Assembly (NCBI GenBank): GCA_910588795.1
Contig: CAJURI010000050.1
Location: forward strand, 1-17,410
Reading direction: 5' to 3'
From: an uncultured Duncaniella sp.
GTDB lineage: Bacteria; Bacteroidota; Bacteroidia; Bacteroidales; Muribaculaceae
Length of the DNA: 17,410 nucleotides
The number at the start of each line of letters is the position of its first letter. Positions within the stretch are counted from its first letter, which is position 1. This document shows, piece after piece, positions 1 through 8,179 of the stretch. Under the pieces are notes generated by a model. That model worked only from the letters and a program-made list of their open reading frames with translations, was not told the DNA's origin and did not search any database. The position numbers and the translations under genes were made by a program.

Positions 1-3
1 AAT

Positions 4-33
4 GGATTGTGACGGATTGTGACGGATTGTGAC
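4..33. repeat. Three tandem copies of a 10-bp unit
   Basis: The decamer GGATTGTGAC is repeated three times without mismatch at 4-13, 14-23 and 24-33, ending 7 bp past the stop codon of mnmE. The array may continue beyond the left edge of the window. No hairpin or T-run is visible in it, so it does not look like an intrinsic terminator. It could be a small variable-number tandem repeat in the 3' flank of the operon; function unknown. Confidence 0.85.
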
Positions 34-40
34 AATTACG

Positions 41-1498
41 TCATTTGCCGATGCAGAAGCGGGAGAAGATTGTGTTTAGAATTTCGGTGGAGGGGATGGT
101 GCCTGTTATGGAGGAGAGGTGGGATATGGTTTCGCGTAGATGTTCAGCGACGAGCATGGTGTCAAGACCGTTCTTTAGTCCGTCTATCAGTGGTTGTATT
201 GAGTCTATGGCGTTCTTGAGTGCCTTGGCTTGACGCAGATTGGTTATGATTATGTCATCAGTCCCGGATATGTCGTTGGCTTTTGCAATATCTGTTAGTA
301 TTTGTTTCAGATGTGTGATGCCAATTGTCTGTGTGGCCGAAACAGGGACTATGCTATGGAGTGGAATTTTGTCTATTATGTTTACTTTAGACAACTCTTG
401 TCGGGAATCATCTGTAAGTGTGGAATAATTGTCAAGCAGATCAATTTTATTCAGGCCTATGATTAAGCTGTGGAAATCCTGTGGCTCGTTGAGAAGTTCC
501 TCTGGTAAATTGTCTTTTATGAAAGACATATCGAGTTTGCTCTGAGGTAGCGTCGTGGCATCAATCAGAAATATGGTTATGACAGACCTGCTGATAGCCT
601 TGCGAGATCTGTCGATCCCTATCTGTTCGATAGGGTCTTCGGTGTCGCGAAGGCCTGCTGTATCGATGAAGCGGAAAAGATAATCACCAATTTCAAGAGT
701 CTCCTCTATGGTGTCGCGTGTGGTCCCGTGTATATCGCTCACTATTGCCCGCTCATCATCAAGAAGCGCGTTCAGAAGCGATGATTTACCGGCATTTGTA
801 GCACCGATAATTGCCACCGGGATGCCTTCTTTTATTGCATTGCCATCGCGGAACGAATTGTGGAGCCGCTGAAGTTCACTGATTATATCTTCAGCGATGT
901 GGAGCATACGGTTGCGGTCGGCAAATTCTACATCTTCCTCAGAGAAATCGAGCTCAAGTTCGAGGAGCACAGATAATTGTACCAATTGCTCCCTTAGGAC
1001 AGAAAGCTTTTTGGAGATGCTTCCTTTCATTTGGCTCATTGCTATGCGATGTGCTGCTCGTGAAGAGGAGGCTATGATATCGGCTACGCCTTCGGCCTGG
1101 GCGAGGTCCATCCGTCCGTTCATCACGGCCCGGCGCGTATATTCTCCCGGTTGGGCCATACGGCATCCTGCACGCATCAATAGAGCTATGGATTCACGCT
1201 GGATCCATCGAGAGCCGTGCACCGATATCTCCACCACATCCTCTCCTGTGTATGAATTGGGGCTTCGGAACACCGTCGCCACACATTGATCAATCGGTTC
1301 TTCGGGGTTGTCTCCATCAATAATCTCCCCAAGATGAGCCGTATGGCTTTTCACAGAATCGAGTTTACACCCTTTCCACACGGAGTCAACTATTCCGATT
1401 GCATTCGGGCCGCTTACACGTATCACTGCTATACCGCCGGTGCCAGTAGGGGTGGATATAGCGCAAATTGTGTCATCTGCAATGTAGTGATCCATCAT
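41..1498 (-). CDS. mnmE: tRNA uridine-5-carboxymethylaminomethyl modification GTPase MnmE
   Basis: MnmE acts with MnmG to add the carboxymethylaminomethyl group to U34 of certain tRNAs, using a folate-bound one-carbon unit and GTP hydrolysis in the cytoplasm. The 485-residue length is usual for the family. The N-terminal folate-binding domain carries DTICAISTPTGTGGIAVIRVSG at its start and PGEYTRRA near 117-124. The inserted G domain has the P-loop GATNAGKS (232-239), switch I GTTRD (258-262), DTAG (279-282) and NKID (350-353). The protein ends in FCIGK, the family's C-terminal Cys motif. The ATG at 1498 overlaps the upstream nuclease stop by one base (TAATG); a second in-frame ATG follows at once, so either could start. 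It is the last gene of the six-gene run. Finding a housekeeping tRNA gene behind secreted enzymes is the only oddity. Confidence 0.97.
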   Translation of the reverse strand: MMDHYIADDTICAISTPTGTGGIAVIRVSGPNAIGIVDSVWKGCKLDSVKSHTAHLGEIIDGDNPEEPIDQCVATVFRSPNSYTGEDVVEISVHGSRWIQRESIALLMRAGCRMAQPGEYTRRAVMNGRMDLAQAEGVADIIASSSRAAHRIAMSQMKGSISKKLSVLREQLVQLSVLLELELDFSEEDVEFADRNRMLHIAEDIISELQRLHNSFRDGNAIKEGIPVAIIGATNAGKSSLLNALLDDERAIVSDIHGTTRDTIEETLEIGDYLFRFIDTAGLRDTEDPIEQIGIDRSRKAISRSVITIFLIDATTLPQSKLDMSFIKDNLPEELLNEPQDFHSLIIGLNKIDLLDNYSTLTDDSRQELSKVNIIDKIPLHSIVPVSATQTIGITHLKQILTDIAKANDISGTDDIIITNLRQAKALKNAIDSIQPLIDGLKNGLDTMLVAEHLRETISHLSSITGTIPSTEILNTIFSRFCIGK

Positions 1499-2349
1499 TA
1501 TTTAAGGGTGCTCCATTGGTGGAAGTTGCATTGGCTTTCGAGCTTGGCTTCCACATCGTCAGGAAGTGTCGAGAAGAAATCGTGTCCTGTAATTTTCTCT
1601 ACTTCGTCTATTGTCACTGCGCAATTCTGCATACCGCCTACAACAGTGCCATTTGGCATAATGAATCCTATGCCGCGCGCCGGAGTGGAGTAGGGGGATA
1701 TGATAACTTTAAAGAATCGGCGAGGGACCCACACCCGGGATTCTCCTATATATTCCAGAGGTTCTTCATCTATCACCGGGCCACATACGATGTAGATCCT
1801 TCCGTCAATCTGGGCCCATGTGCGACATTTCTCTTCAAGAGTTTTCCATGAACCGTTGTTTAGGACGTGGAGTTGCGGACACATGTTTGCAAACGAAAAA
1901 CAATCGTCCATTGCATTCTGGCTCCATTTCATGTCTCCGGCCGGAGCCATATGTCCACGGTCATATCCTGAGCCACGGTAATCATAGTCATAAGCACACC
2001 CTCTGATTTCAGGGTCAACGAAAAATTCGTCTCCGCGCGATACCGTTCCATTGGTCTCCTCGTCGGTAAGTTCCCATGACACCCAGTTTGGTATATGGCA
2101 GTCGGAATTAAATGACAGGTCCATGCCGGTATAGCTTTTAAACTGAGATTGCACACCTGGATTGGTTATCACTTTGGTAAGATCCTTATATTCGCCGGAG
2201 GCCTGTTGCATATCCGGATCCGGATTATTACAGCAGGTGAGTGTGTTGGCTGCCCAGAAACAGCCGAGTAAAACGAATGTAAATATAAGAGAAGAGAGAG
2301 ATTTTCGAGATGATTTCCTGCGGCTTGATTTTCTATATTTGTATATCAT
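1498..2349 (-). CDS. DNA/RNA non-specific endonuclease (NUC1 / Serratia nuclease family), membrane-anchored or secreted
   Basis: This 283-residue protein belongs to the beta-beta-alpha-metal non-specific nuclease family, which cuts DNA and RNA without sequence preference using a histidine base and one divalent metal. The signature DRGHMAPAGD is at 130-139, with H133 as general base. The metal-binding region follows, with Asn at 164/165, W168 and E172. The N terminus is very basic (RKSSRRKSSRKS), then a hydrophobic segment at about 19-36 containing LLGC (27-30), which could be a weak lipobox or just a membrane anchor. The protein is therefore expected outside the cytoplasm, where it would spare the chromosome and could help nucleic acid scavenging. 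Six cysteines lie in the mature part, compatible with disulfides. It lies 32 bp after the transglutaminase-like gene and overlaps mnmE by one base. No immunity gene is adjacent, which argues against a toxin role. Confidence 0.93.
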   Translation of the reverse strand: MIYKYRKSSRRKSSRKSLSSLIFTFVLLGCFWAANTLTCCNNPDPDMQQASGEYKDLTKVITNPGVQSQFKSYTGMDLSFNSDCHIPNWVSWELTDEETNGTVSRGDEFFVDPEIRGCAYDYDYRGSGYDRGHMAPAGDMKWSQNAMDDCFSFANMCPQLHVLNNGSWKTLEEKCRTWAQIDGRIYIVCGPVIDEEPLEYIGESRVWVPRRFFKVIISPYSTPARGIGFIMPNGTVVGGMQNCAVTIDEVEKITGHDFFSTLPDDVEAKLESQCNFHQWSTLK

Positions 2350-2381
2350 ATCTGGCCTTGTGTTTGATTATTGTATATAGC

Positions 2382-4997
2382 TTATTCTGAAAGTTGAAGT
2401 ATAGTGTTCAGCAGCGTTTCACCGAGACCGATAGTGTATCCTTGCTGTACAGCTACGACTCGATTGAACGTATCGGCGATAATGAATATCGGCAGGTCGG
2501 AAGAGGGGAGGGCAAGTCCGTCTTTCAGGCTTTTGGCAATCATTCCTTCCGGGTCGGATCCCCATGAGACGGTCGATGGCAGGGACTTGTACAGTGAGGC
2601 GTCGAAACGGTTTGCGCTTTCCTCCGGCAGCAGGAGCATTATGCTTTTGCCCCATTTCTCGAATTCGTTCTTTAAAGCTGAAATGTCGTTAAGAGCGTGG
2701 GCCGAAGGTTCATGTCCCGGAGCTATGATGCCGAGTATATAATATCCGCGGCCTGTGGTGGACAGTATGCTGCGGAGTTCTCCGGACTTGTCCTTATAAC
2801 GGCTTTCGGAATCGAAATTACCGATTACCTCCACTCCATTTGTAGCATGTCGTATGGTGATAGGAACTACAGTTGTGTCAGAGGGATTGACAGTGAAAAT
2901 GCGTATTTTTGAGAGGACGCTTCCATCGGCCATGCGTCTGCCTGTCACTGCCATATACTGTCCGGCATCGACTTCGATGGGCTCAGCCGAGAGTTGTGAC
3001 ACAGGTGTTAAATCTCCTAATTCAAGTGTCGACGGTACCCCGCCGGATATTTTTGCAATGGTGAACTGGGGATAGTATTTGGGCTCGAGACTTCCGTCGG
3101 GTATATATTCAAGCTGAATTTCACCTTTCGGATTATTGGGGAGGATTGTTGAGCCGAACAGGTCCACATCTATCCATCGGTCATTGGTATCAGCGTATTG
3201 AGCCTTACCTGTGACGGGATCAAGGCGTGCGGGTAAGCCGAAACTTCTGGCCCCGCTCACGAAAAATATGGCTGCCGAACCTTTGTCGGTCTTACGCCCT
3301 TTCAGCACTCCTTCAGGGAGCATGCTGAAACCAAGCGGATTCCATGCAGTGTCAATTGTGATGTTGTCCGATATCCATTTGATCCACTTCTCAGGATTTG
3401 AACGGAAGTCAGCACGATCTTTTTCAGAGAAAGTGTTTCGGAAAATCTTTTTATACGGGGTCAGTTGTTCAAGACCTACTCGTGGATTTAAAATGTATTT
3501 TGTGAAATATCGACTGTCAGTGTAGGGCGTTGCGATATGGTCTCGCAAAGTTTCCATGTCAATGTCATTGAGATCTTTTACGGCTATTACGCTAAGAAGA
3601 TCGATGGCTTTTTTTCGGTCCTTTTCCGGTGTCTCTTTCAGAAATGACTCGATTACACGCCAGTTGCCTCTCGCATCAGCCATTATGTCTTTGACTTTTG
3701 ACGGATCAAGGTCAAGATCCTTTGCAAGAGAAGAGGCTTGGTCTTCGGTATAAAATGTTGCCATATAAGCTATGCGGATGGAATCCTCAGACGCTTTGCG
3801 CATGTCATTCAGTGCAATCTGTTCCTCGGTCACAGGTGGCATTGATGGTCTGACTGGTGGAGGCACAATGTCAAAATCAAATTCGGCAACACTTTCCGGC
3901 GTATATTCGAGGGTGACTGTCGCAGGAATTGATGAGGACGCTTTCGTTATCCCGAATCGATCTCCGTCATATGCCCATACTATCATATCACCCTTCCCGG
4001 CAAGAATGGATGTGCGGCCGTTTTTATCGGCCTCTTTGGTGCACACCGGGAAGAATTCAGCATAATTATATATACAGAATCTCACTTTAGCACCCGGGAC
4101 GGGTACTCCGTTTTTATCCTTGACTGTCACATTTATTGTGCCTGTAGGAGCATAGTTGCTTGTCACATTGATGTCTGTATAAGCGGCATTTGTGAGCAAT
4201 ACTTCTTCGGGGCCGTCGTATCGACCGATCACCCTTGTGTTCATCATCATTCCGCGTGATGCCGGAGCGTTGAACCATGCGAGATTAAGCACCGGTTCCG
4301 GTTCGCAAGCTCCGAGAAAATACCATTTCCCGTTGGCCCAGGCCTCTACCCACGCATGATTGTCATCGGTATGGGCCCAGCGTGGAGTATAAATCTGTCG
4401 TGCAGGTATCCCGACAGCGCGTAATGCAGCGACTCCGAATGTGCTCTCTTCGCCGCAACGTCCGAGTGCCGAACGCATGGTTGCGCTTGGCGAGTTGGTG
4501 CGTCCGTCCGAGGGACGATAGGTCGCCTTCTCATGACACCAGTGGTTCACTTCAAGGATAGCATCCTCCATGGATAGCCCTTTAACCCTGTCTTTTAGTT
4601 CGGCGAACAGATAATCGCGCGAATCGTCAAGATTCTCATTGTTGACACGCGGCGACAGCACAAAGTGGCGGAATTCACGGTCGGGTACTACTTTTCCCCA
4701 TGGCATCTCTTCGGAGGCACGGATGGCAGCCCGTATGTTCTTGAGATAATATTGTGGAGTTCGGTCCATGATATCGGGAAGTGTCATGTAGGCATACATG
4801 AAACGCAGACCTTCCTTCTCAAGTGGCGTTATTGTGTCGCTTGCCAAAAGCTCTTTCAGTTGGGAAGGCATTCCGGAACTGTAACGGTTTTCGAAATCGT
4901 TTTTTGACATCGGGGTCTCAATCTTATGTACCGCAAGCATGGAACCTGTGATGCACAATAATGAGAACAGTGATAATATTTGGCGTATGTGTCGCAT
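2382..4997 (-). CDS. Large secreted transglutaminase-like multidomain protein
   Basis: The 871-residue protein starts with a signal peptide (about 1-22). A transglutaminase/cysteine-protease-like core lies at about 140-260: GRCGEES with C181, and DDNHAWVE with H214. The usual third-triad Asp position reads CEPEP (231-235), so an acidic Glu may replace it. An Ig-like or carboxypeptidase-regulatory-like beta domain (NVTVKDKNGVPVPGAKV, near 289-305) follows. A second core-like stretch at about 535-615 keeps the GLPAR...RWIDVD pattern but has Lys where Cys should be. The C-terminal 120 residues resemble a thioredoxin fold (YILGIIAPG at 753-761, LPIFIIAD at 835-842) without a CxxC pair. The likely role is periplasmic or surface protein/peptide processing or scaffolding; the substrate cannot be told. 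The start at 4997 overlaps the cutC stop by one base, which suggests coupled translation. The family call is firm; the domain boundaries are rough. Confidence 0.85.
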   Translation of the reverse strand: MRHIRQILSLFSLLCITGSMLAVHKIETPMSKNDFENRYSSGMPSQLKELLASDTITPLEKEGLRFMYAYMTLPDIMDRTPQYYLKNIRAAIRASEEMPWGKVVPDREFRHFVLSPRVNNENLDDSRDYLFAELKDRVKGLSMEDAILEVNHWCHEKATYRPSDGRTNSPSATMRSALGRCGEESTFGVAALRAVGIPARQIYTPRWAHTDDNHAWVEAWANGKWYFLGACEPEPVLNLAWFNAPASRGMMMNTRVIGRYDGPEEVLLTNAAYTDINVTSNYAPTGTINVTVKDKNGVPVPGAKVRFCIYNYAEFFPVCTKEADKNGRTSILAGKGDMIVWAYDGDRFGITKASSSIPATVTLEYTPESVAEFDFDIVPPPVRPSMPPVTEEQIALNDMRKASEDSIRIAYMATFYTEDQASSLAKDLDLDPSKVKDIMADARGNWRVIESFLKETPEKDRKKAIDLLSVIAVKDLNDIDMETLRDHIATPYTDSRYFTKYILNPRVGLEQLTPYKKIFRNTFSEKDRADFRSNPEKWIKWISDNITIDTAWNPLGFSMLPEGVLKGRKTDKGSAAIFFVSGARSFGLPARLDPVTGKAQYADTNDRWIDVDLFGSTILPNNPKGEIQLEYIPDGSLEPKYYPQFTIAKISGGVPSTLELGDLTPVSQLSAEPIEVDAGQYMAVTGRRMADGSVLSKIRIFTVNPSDTTVVPITIRHATNGVEVIGNFDSESRYKDKSGELRSILSTTGRGYYILGIIAPGHEPSAHALNDISALKNEFEKWGKSIMLLLPEESANRFDASLYKSLPSTVSWGSDPEGMIAKSLKDGLALPSSDLPIFIIADTFNRVVAVQQGYTIGLGETLLNTILQLSE

Positions 4998-5755
4998 TAG
5001 TGTAGGTGATTGTATTCTGTGATAATGTTGTTAAGCTCTCGGACTATGGCCGCAGAGGTAGTGAGTCTTGAGAATTCGTTGGCATCGGGTGTCCCCATTT
5101 TCACATTTTCACGCCGGAATTTTACAGCCGATTCAATTCTTGATCGGGCCGATGCGTGCAGATCATCGGCAGCTTCTGCATTCAGGATTGATATGGCGGT
5201 GTCCGGATTGACACCTGCTCCGGCCATTATTCGTATTCTCCCTTCAGCCCTCTCTCGCAAGTGTCGGAGCAATGTGATCCCTTCGACTGCTGTTGGTGCC
5301 ATTCCGGAGGTGAGCACACGGTCGCATCCGAGTGATATTATATCCTCAAGAGCTTCGTCAGGGTCCTCGGCCATGTCGAAGGCACGATGAAATGTTATGC
5401 TCATGTTCTCGGCTTCATCCACGAGACGTTTACAGATGTCCATGTCTATGTCGCCTCCCGAGGTCAATGCTCCGATTACCACACCGTTCACGCCAAGGCT
5501 CCGGCACATGGCTATGTCGGATCGCATGCATTCGACTTCATCCGGTGTGTATATGAAGTCTCCTCCGCGAGGTCGGATAAGCACATGTATTCGTATGCCT
5601 CTCACATTCTTGGCGGCCGCGATGAATCCTAACGATGGAGTGACTCCACCTTCGCCGAGAGCACTGCACAGTTCTACGCGATCGGCTCCTCCGGCAGCGG
5701 CTGCTTTGACACTGTCAATATCTCCGGCACAGATTTCAAGTGTGGTATGTCTCAT
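4997..5755 (-). CDS. cutC: CutC family protein (copper homeostasis protein CutC)
   Basis: This 252-residue cytoplasmic TIM-barrel protein matches the CutC family throughout: EICAGDIDSV at the start, DRVELCSALGEGGVTPS (25-41), VLIRPRGGDFIYT (58-70), TFHRAFDM (121-128), RVLTSG (146-151), IMAGAGV (176-182) and DLHASAR (198-204). The family was named for copper tolerance in E. coli, but that link has been questioned and the biochemical activity is unsettled, so the name should be treated as a family label. Nothing in the sequence proves copper binding. The gene follows the fucosidase by 45 bp and its TAA overlaps the next start (TAATG). No copper exporter, chaperone or metal sensor is present in the window, so its operon context points to glycan and envelope functions rather than to metals. 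Confidence 0.95.
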   Translation of the reverse strand: MRHTTLEICAGDIDSVKAAAAGGADRVELCSALGEGGVTPSLGFIAAAKNVRGIRIHVLIRPRGGDFIYTPDEVECMRSDIAMCRSLGVNGVVIGALTSGGDIDMDICKRLVDEAENMSITFHRAFDMAEDPDEALEDIISLGCDRVLTSGMAPTAVEGITLLRHLRERAEGRIRIMAGAGVNPDTAISILNAEAADDLHASARSRIESAVKFRRENVKMGTPDANEFSRLTTSAAIVRELNNIITEYNHLH

Positions 5756-5800
5756 TTTTGCGATTTATTTTGTCAGTCGATTGAGTTTTATATTTTGGTG

Positions 5801-7102
5801 TCACTTTTTTAGTGTCACTTCAATAATGTGGTCGGGGACATCGGGTGTCGCTTCCATATGCAGAACTGTCCCGTTTTTTGTTTTTCTTGTCTCAACAGGT
5901 ATGCGTGACGAGAATATCTCCGCTTTTCGTACTTTTATGTCCGACGGCAGATGTATCTCTGTGGTCCCGGGCTTGATGATATGGAGAAACAGTCGTTCCC
6001 CATTGCGAGTGGCGGTTCCCCATGGTTGTTCGGCAAACGGGCTTCCTTCTGTGCCATATATTGTCTCGCCATTTATTTTCAGCCATTCTCCCATGCCACG
6101 TAGTCTGTCAAGAGCCGTAGCCGGAAGTTCGCCGTTAGGTTGCGGTCCGATGTTAAGGAGTAGATTGGCTCCGAGCCCGGCTGTCTTGACAAGAAAACGT
6201 ATGAGTTCTGTTGTGCTTTTGTAATTTGTGTCAATAGCCTTGTAGCCCCACATTCCGTTCATTGTCTGGCATGTCTCAAGCGGCAGACGGCTTATATCCT
6301 GGCCGGATAGTCCGGCTGTGTTTTCTCCGGGAGCGTCACGCTCGAATATCTGTATGTCCTCGCCTTCAAACGGGGTGATGTGATGATTGTTGCCTATAAG
6401 GCATGCCGGCTGTAGACGATGTATCATGTCATACTGTGGCCTGAGCTGCCAGTCGAAGGGTACACTGTCCTGATCGTGGTCCCATACACCGTCAAACCAT
6501 ATTGCACGTATAGGTCCGTAGTTTGTAAGCAGTTCAGTCAGCTGTGCGTTCATGAACTTGTAGTATTTGTTCCAGTCGGAGTATGTGGAGTCTCTACCTG
6601 TCTTGAGCCCCGTGCGGCCGCGTGGATAATCAGGACGGGTCCAATCGATATGTGAATAATATAGGTGGAGTTTCAGATCCTCTTTTCTGCATGCGTCTGA
6701 AAGTTCCTTTATTATGTCACGCTTGAATGGAGTTGCCTTCATTATGTTATAGTCGCTCTGTTTCGTGTCCCACATGGAGAATCCGTCGTGATGGCGTGAT
6801 GTGAAGCATATATATCTTGCTCCTGAGCCCTTGATGGCTTTGGCCCATTCTTCGGCGTTGAAATCCACGGGATAGAAGCCTTTGGCGGCTTTGGCATATT
6901 CGTCAGCCCTTACCCCATAGTTCAGATACCATTCTCCCTGTCCGAACATGCTGTATATTCCCCAGTGAATGAATATGCCGAAGCGGTCAGCCGAAAATTC
7001 TTTTTGAGAACGCTTTACCTCTTCTGATGGCACGTATTTATCTGCTGCAGATGTCGAGAATATGGACAATGCAGCTATAGCTGAAAACAGTAGTTTTTTC
7101 AT
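5801..7102 (-). CDS. Secreted alpha-L-fucosidase, glycoside hydrolase family 29
   Basis: GH29 enzymes release terminal alpha-L-fucose from glycans by a retaining mechanism. The chosen ATG at 7102 gives 433 residues with a clean signal peptide (MKKLLFSAIAALSIFSTSA), so the enzyme is exported, probably to the periplasm. An in-frame ATG at 7126, overlapping the ROK stop, would add eight basic residues ahead of it. Numbered from 7102, family marks are RFGIFIHWGIYS (40-51), SRHHDGFSMWD (102-112) and AIWFDGVWD (200-208), where the Asp of WFDG (204) is the expected catalytic nucleophile. NLLLNIGPQPNG (313-324) is also typical. A short beta domain ends the protein and there is no carbohydrate-binding module. 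Likely substrates are host mucin or milk-type fucosylated glycans (inference); linkage specificity cannot be assigned. It follows the ROK kinase by 17 bp. No SusC/SusD pair is in view, so this is not a classic polysaccharide utilization locus. Confidence 0.95.
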   Translation of the reverse strand: MKKLLFSAIAALSIFSTSAADKYVPSEEVKRSQKEFSADRFGIFIHWGIYSMFGQGEWYLNYGVRADEYAKAAKGFYPVDFNAEEWAKAIKGSGARYICFTSRHHDGFSMWDTKQSDYNIMKATPFKRDIIKELSDACRKEDLKLHLYYSHIDWTRPDYPRGRTGLKTGRDSTYSDWNKYYKFMNAQLTELLTNYGPIRAIWFDGVWDHDQDSVPFDWQLRPQYDMIHRLQPACLIGNNHHITPFEGEDIQIFERDAPGENTAGLSGQDISRLPLETCQTMNGMWGYKAIDTNYKSTTELIRFLVKTAGLGANLLLNIGPQPNGELPATALDRLRGMGEWLKINGETIYGTEGSPFAEQPWGTATRNGERLFLHIIKPGTTEIHLPSDIKVRKAEIFSSRIPVETRKTKNGTVLHMEATPDVPDHIIEVTLKK

Positions 7103-7119
7103 ATGTCGGTGTCGTTTTC

Positions 7120-8070
7120 TCACCATGCTGCAGCTGCCGCTCCGAGGACTGCTGCATCGCTGTGGGGTAGTTTTGATGTGGTTATTTCTACTTGGTCCTT
7201 ATAAATGTACAGGATATGCTTAGCCATGGCTTCGCGTATGGGGTTGATCAGATGGTCACCGGCGTTTGTGACACCGCCGAACAGGACTATTGCCTGAGGA
7301 GAGGAGTATGCACAGAAGTTAGCGCAGGCTTCTCCAAGTATCTCTCCGGTATATTGTAGCACACGGATGGCAAGCTGGTCGCCCTTGGCAGCAGCGATCC
7401 CTATGTCGGAAGAAGTCAGATCTTTGGGCGGAATTTCACTTAGGACTGATTTCATGTCAGGGAATTCAGCAATCATTTCAATGGCGGTGCGGACGATTCC
7501 CCTCGCTGAAGCATAAGTCTCGAGACACCCCTTGCGGCCGCAGTTACATTGTCTGCCACCGGGGCGTATTATGGTATGACCAAGCTCTCCGGCAAGCCCG
7601 CGGTGTCCGTACACAAGATGTCCGTCACTCACTATTCCGCTTCCGATGCCTGTGCCAAGAGTGAGGATTATGAAATCTGACAGTCCTTTCCCTGCTCCGT
7701 ATATCTGCTCGCCTATTGCTGCCGCGTTGGCGTCGTTGGTGGCTGATACCGGCAGGCCTGTGGCTTTTTCCATCAATTCTTTGAGTGGTATGGGGGATGC
7801 CCATGGAAGGTCTACAGCACCCTCGATCACGCCTGTATTGTGATTGACGGCGGGTGCTCCAATGCCAATCCCTTCTATCTGACCGTTCAGACCGTTGTTT
7901 TCGATCATTCCGGTTACAGCGCGGGAGAGAGAGGATATGTAGTCGGAAATGTCAGGATAGTCTCCGGTCATTATCTTGTCGCATGCGATAATGTGTCCTT
8001 CAGCATCCACTATGCCAAATACTGTGTGGGTGCCGCCTATGTCTATGCCCACTACGTAAGGTTTTGCCAT
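7120..8070 (-). CDS. ROK family sugar kinase (glucokinase-like)
   Basis: ROK kinases phosphorylate hexoses such as glucose, N-acetylglucosamine or N-acetylmannosamine with ATP in the cytoplasm. The ATG at 8070 is chosen because the protein then begins MAKPYVVGIDIGGTHT, the phosphate-1 motif at the very N terminus. Longer in-frame starts would run through the promoter found at 8103-8134. The 316-residue product has no helix-turn-helix, so it is a kinase and not a ROK repressor. Key features are TNDANAAAIGE (111-121, catalytic D113), ILTLGTGIGSG (135-145) and the zinc site H165 with CNCGRKGC (175-182). Substrate cannot be fixed from sequence; family members of this length in Bacteroidetes are usually called glucokinases. 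It is the first gene of the six-gene run, probably coupled to the fucosidase downstream, though ROK enzymes are not known as fucose kinases. Confidence 0.93.
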   Translation of the reverse strand: MAKPYVVGIDIGGTHTVFGIVDAEGHIIACDKIMTGDYPDISDYISSLSRAVTGMIENNGLNGQIEGIGIGAPAVNHNTGVIEGAVDLPWASPIPLKELMEKATGLPVSATNDANAAAIGEQIYGAGKGLSDFIILTLGTGIGSGIVSDGHLVYGHRGLAGELGHTIIRPGGRQCNCGRKGCLETYASARGIVRTAIEMIAEFPDMKSVLSEIPPKDLTSSDIGIAAAKGDQLAIRVLQYTGEILGEACANFCAYSSPQAIVLFGGVTNAGDHLINPIREAMAKHILYIYKDQVEITTSKLPHSDAAVLGAAAAAW

Positions 8071-8102
8071 TGTATAGAAATATAGATTGGTGAAACAACC
8101 CC

Positions 8103-8134
8103 CAAATTTAACAAAACTGCATGACCCTGCCAAA
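8103..8134 (-). promoter_or_regulatory. Bacteroidetes-type promoter of the ROK-to-mnmE operon
   Basis: On the minus strand TTTG (8134-8131) is followed after exactly 20 bp by TAAATTTG (8110-8103), a full match to the Bacteroidetes -33 TTTG / -7 TAnnTTTG consensus at the expected spacing. Transcription should begin near 8097, leaving a leader of roughly 27 nt before the ROK ATG. No comparable promoter was seen inside the run of six genes downstream. Confidence 0.75.
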
Positions 8135-8167
8135 TTTTGGGCGGTTTCTTGCATTTTTGCGTAAATA

Positions 8168-8179
8168 TGTTTTAAAACA
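8168..8179. promoter_or_regulatory. Perfect 12-bp palindrome in the divergent ROK / EF-G2 intergenic region
   Basis: TGTTTTAAAACA is self-complementary over all 12 bases and sits in the 225-bp region between the divergent ROK and EF-G2 genes. The only -7-like match on the plus strand is TAATTTG at 8215-8221, one base short of consensus and lacking a TTTG at the right distance. An activator-dependent EF-G2 promoter is thus possible, and the palindrome about 40 bp upstream would be well placed. A second, imperfect dyad, ATGCTTGAGCAT, lies at 8240-8251. In Bacteroides thetaiotaomicron the fusA2 gene is activated by the CRP-like regulator Cur; whether this site is Cur-like cannot be judged here. 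Confidence 0.35.

Noticed and set aside
1286..1851. Overlapping plus-strand reading frames opposite mnmE and the nuclease
   Set aside because: Both strands cannot plausibly code here; the minus-strand proteins carry intact catalytic motifs and these frames carry none.
1498..2349. Nuclease as a secreted antibacterial toxin
   Set aside because: No immunity gene, delivery domain or secretion-system marker is adjacent; an envelope-located scavenging nuclease is simpler.
5798..5820. Direct repeat GTGTCACTT, two copies 14 bp apart
   Set aside because: It overlaps the last codons and stop of the fucosidase gene (Val-Thr codons and Lys runs) and shows no dyad or promoter nearby; likely chance.
5397..6224. 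275-codon plus-strand reading frame opposite cutC and the fucosidase
   Set aside because: It runs antisense across two clearly conserved genes and the junction between them, is rich in Ser/Arg/Met as expected of a shadow frame, and shows no recognisable domain.
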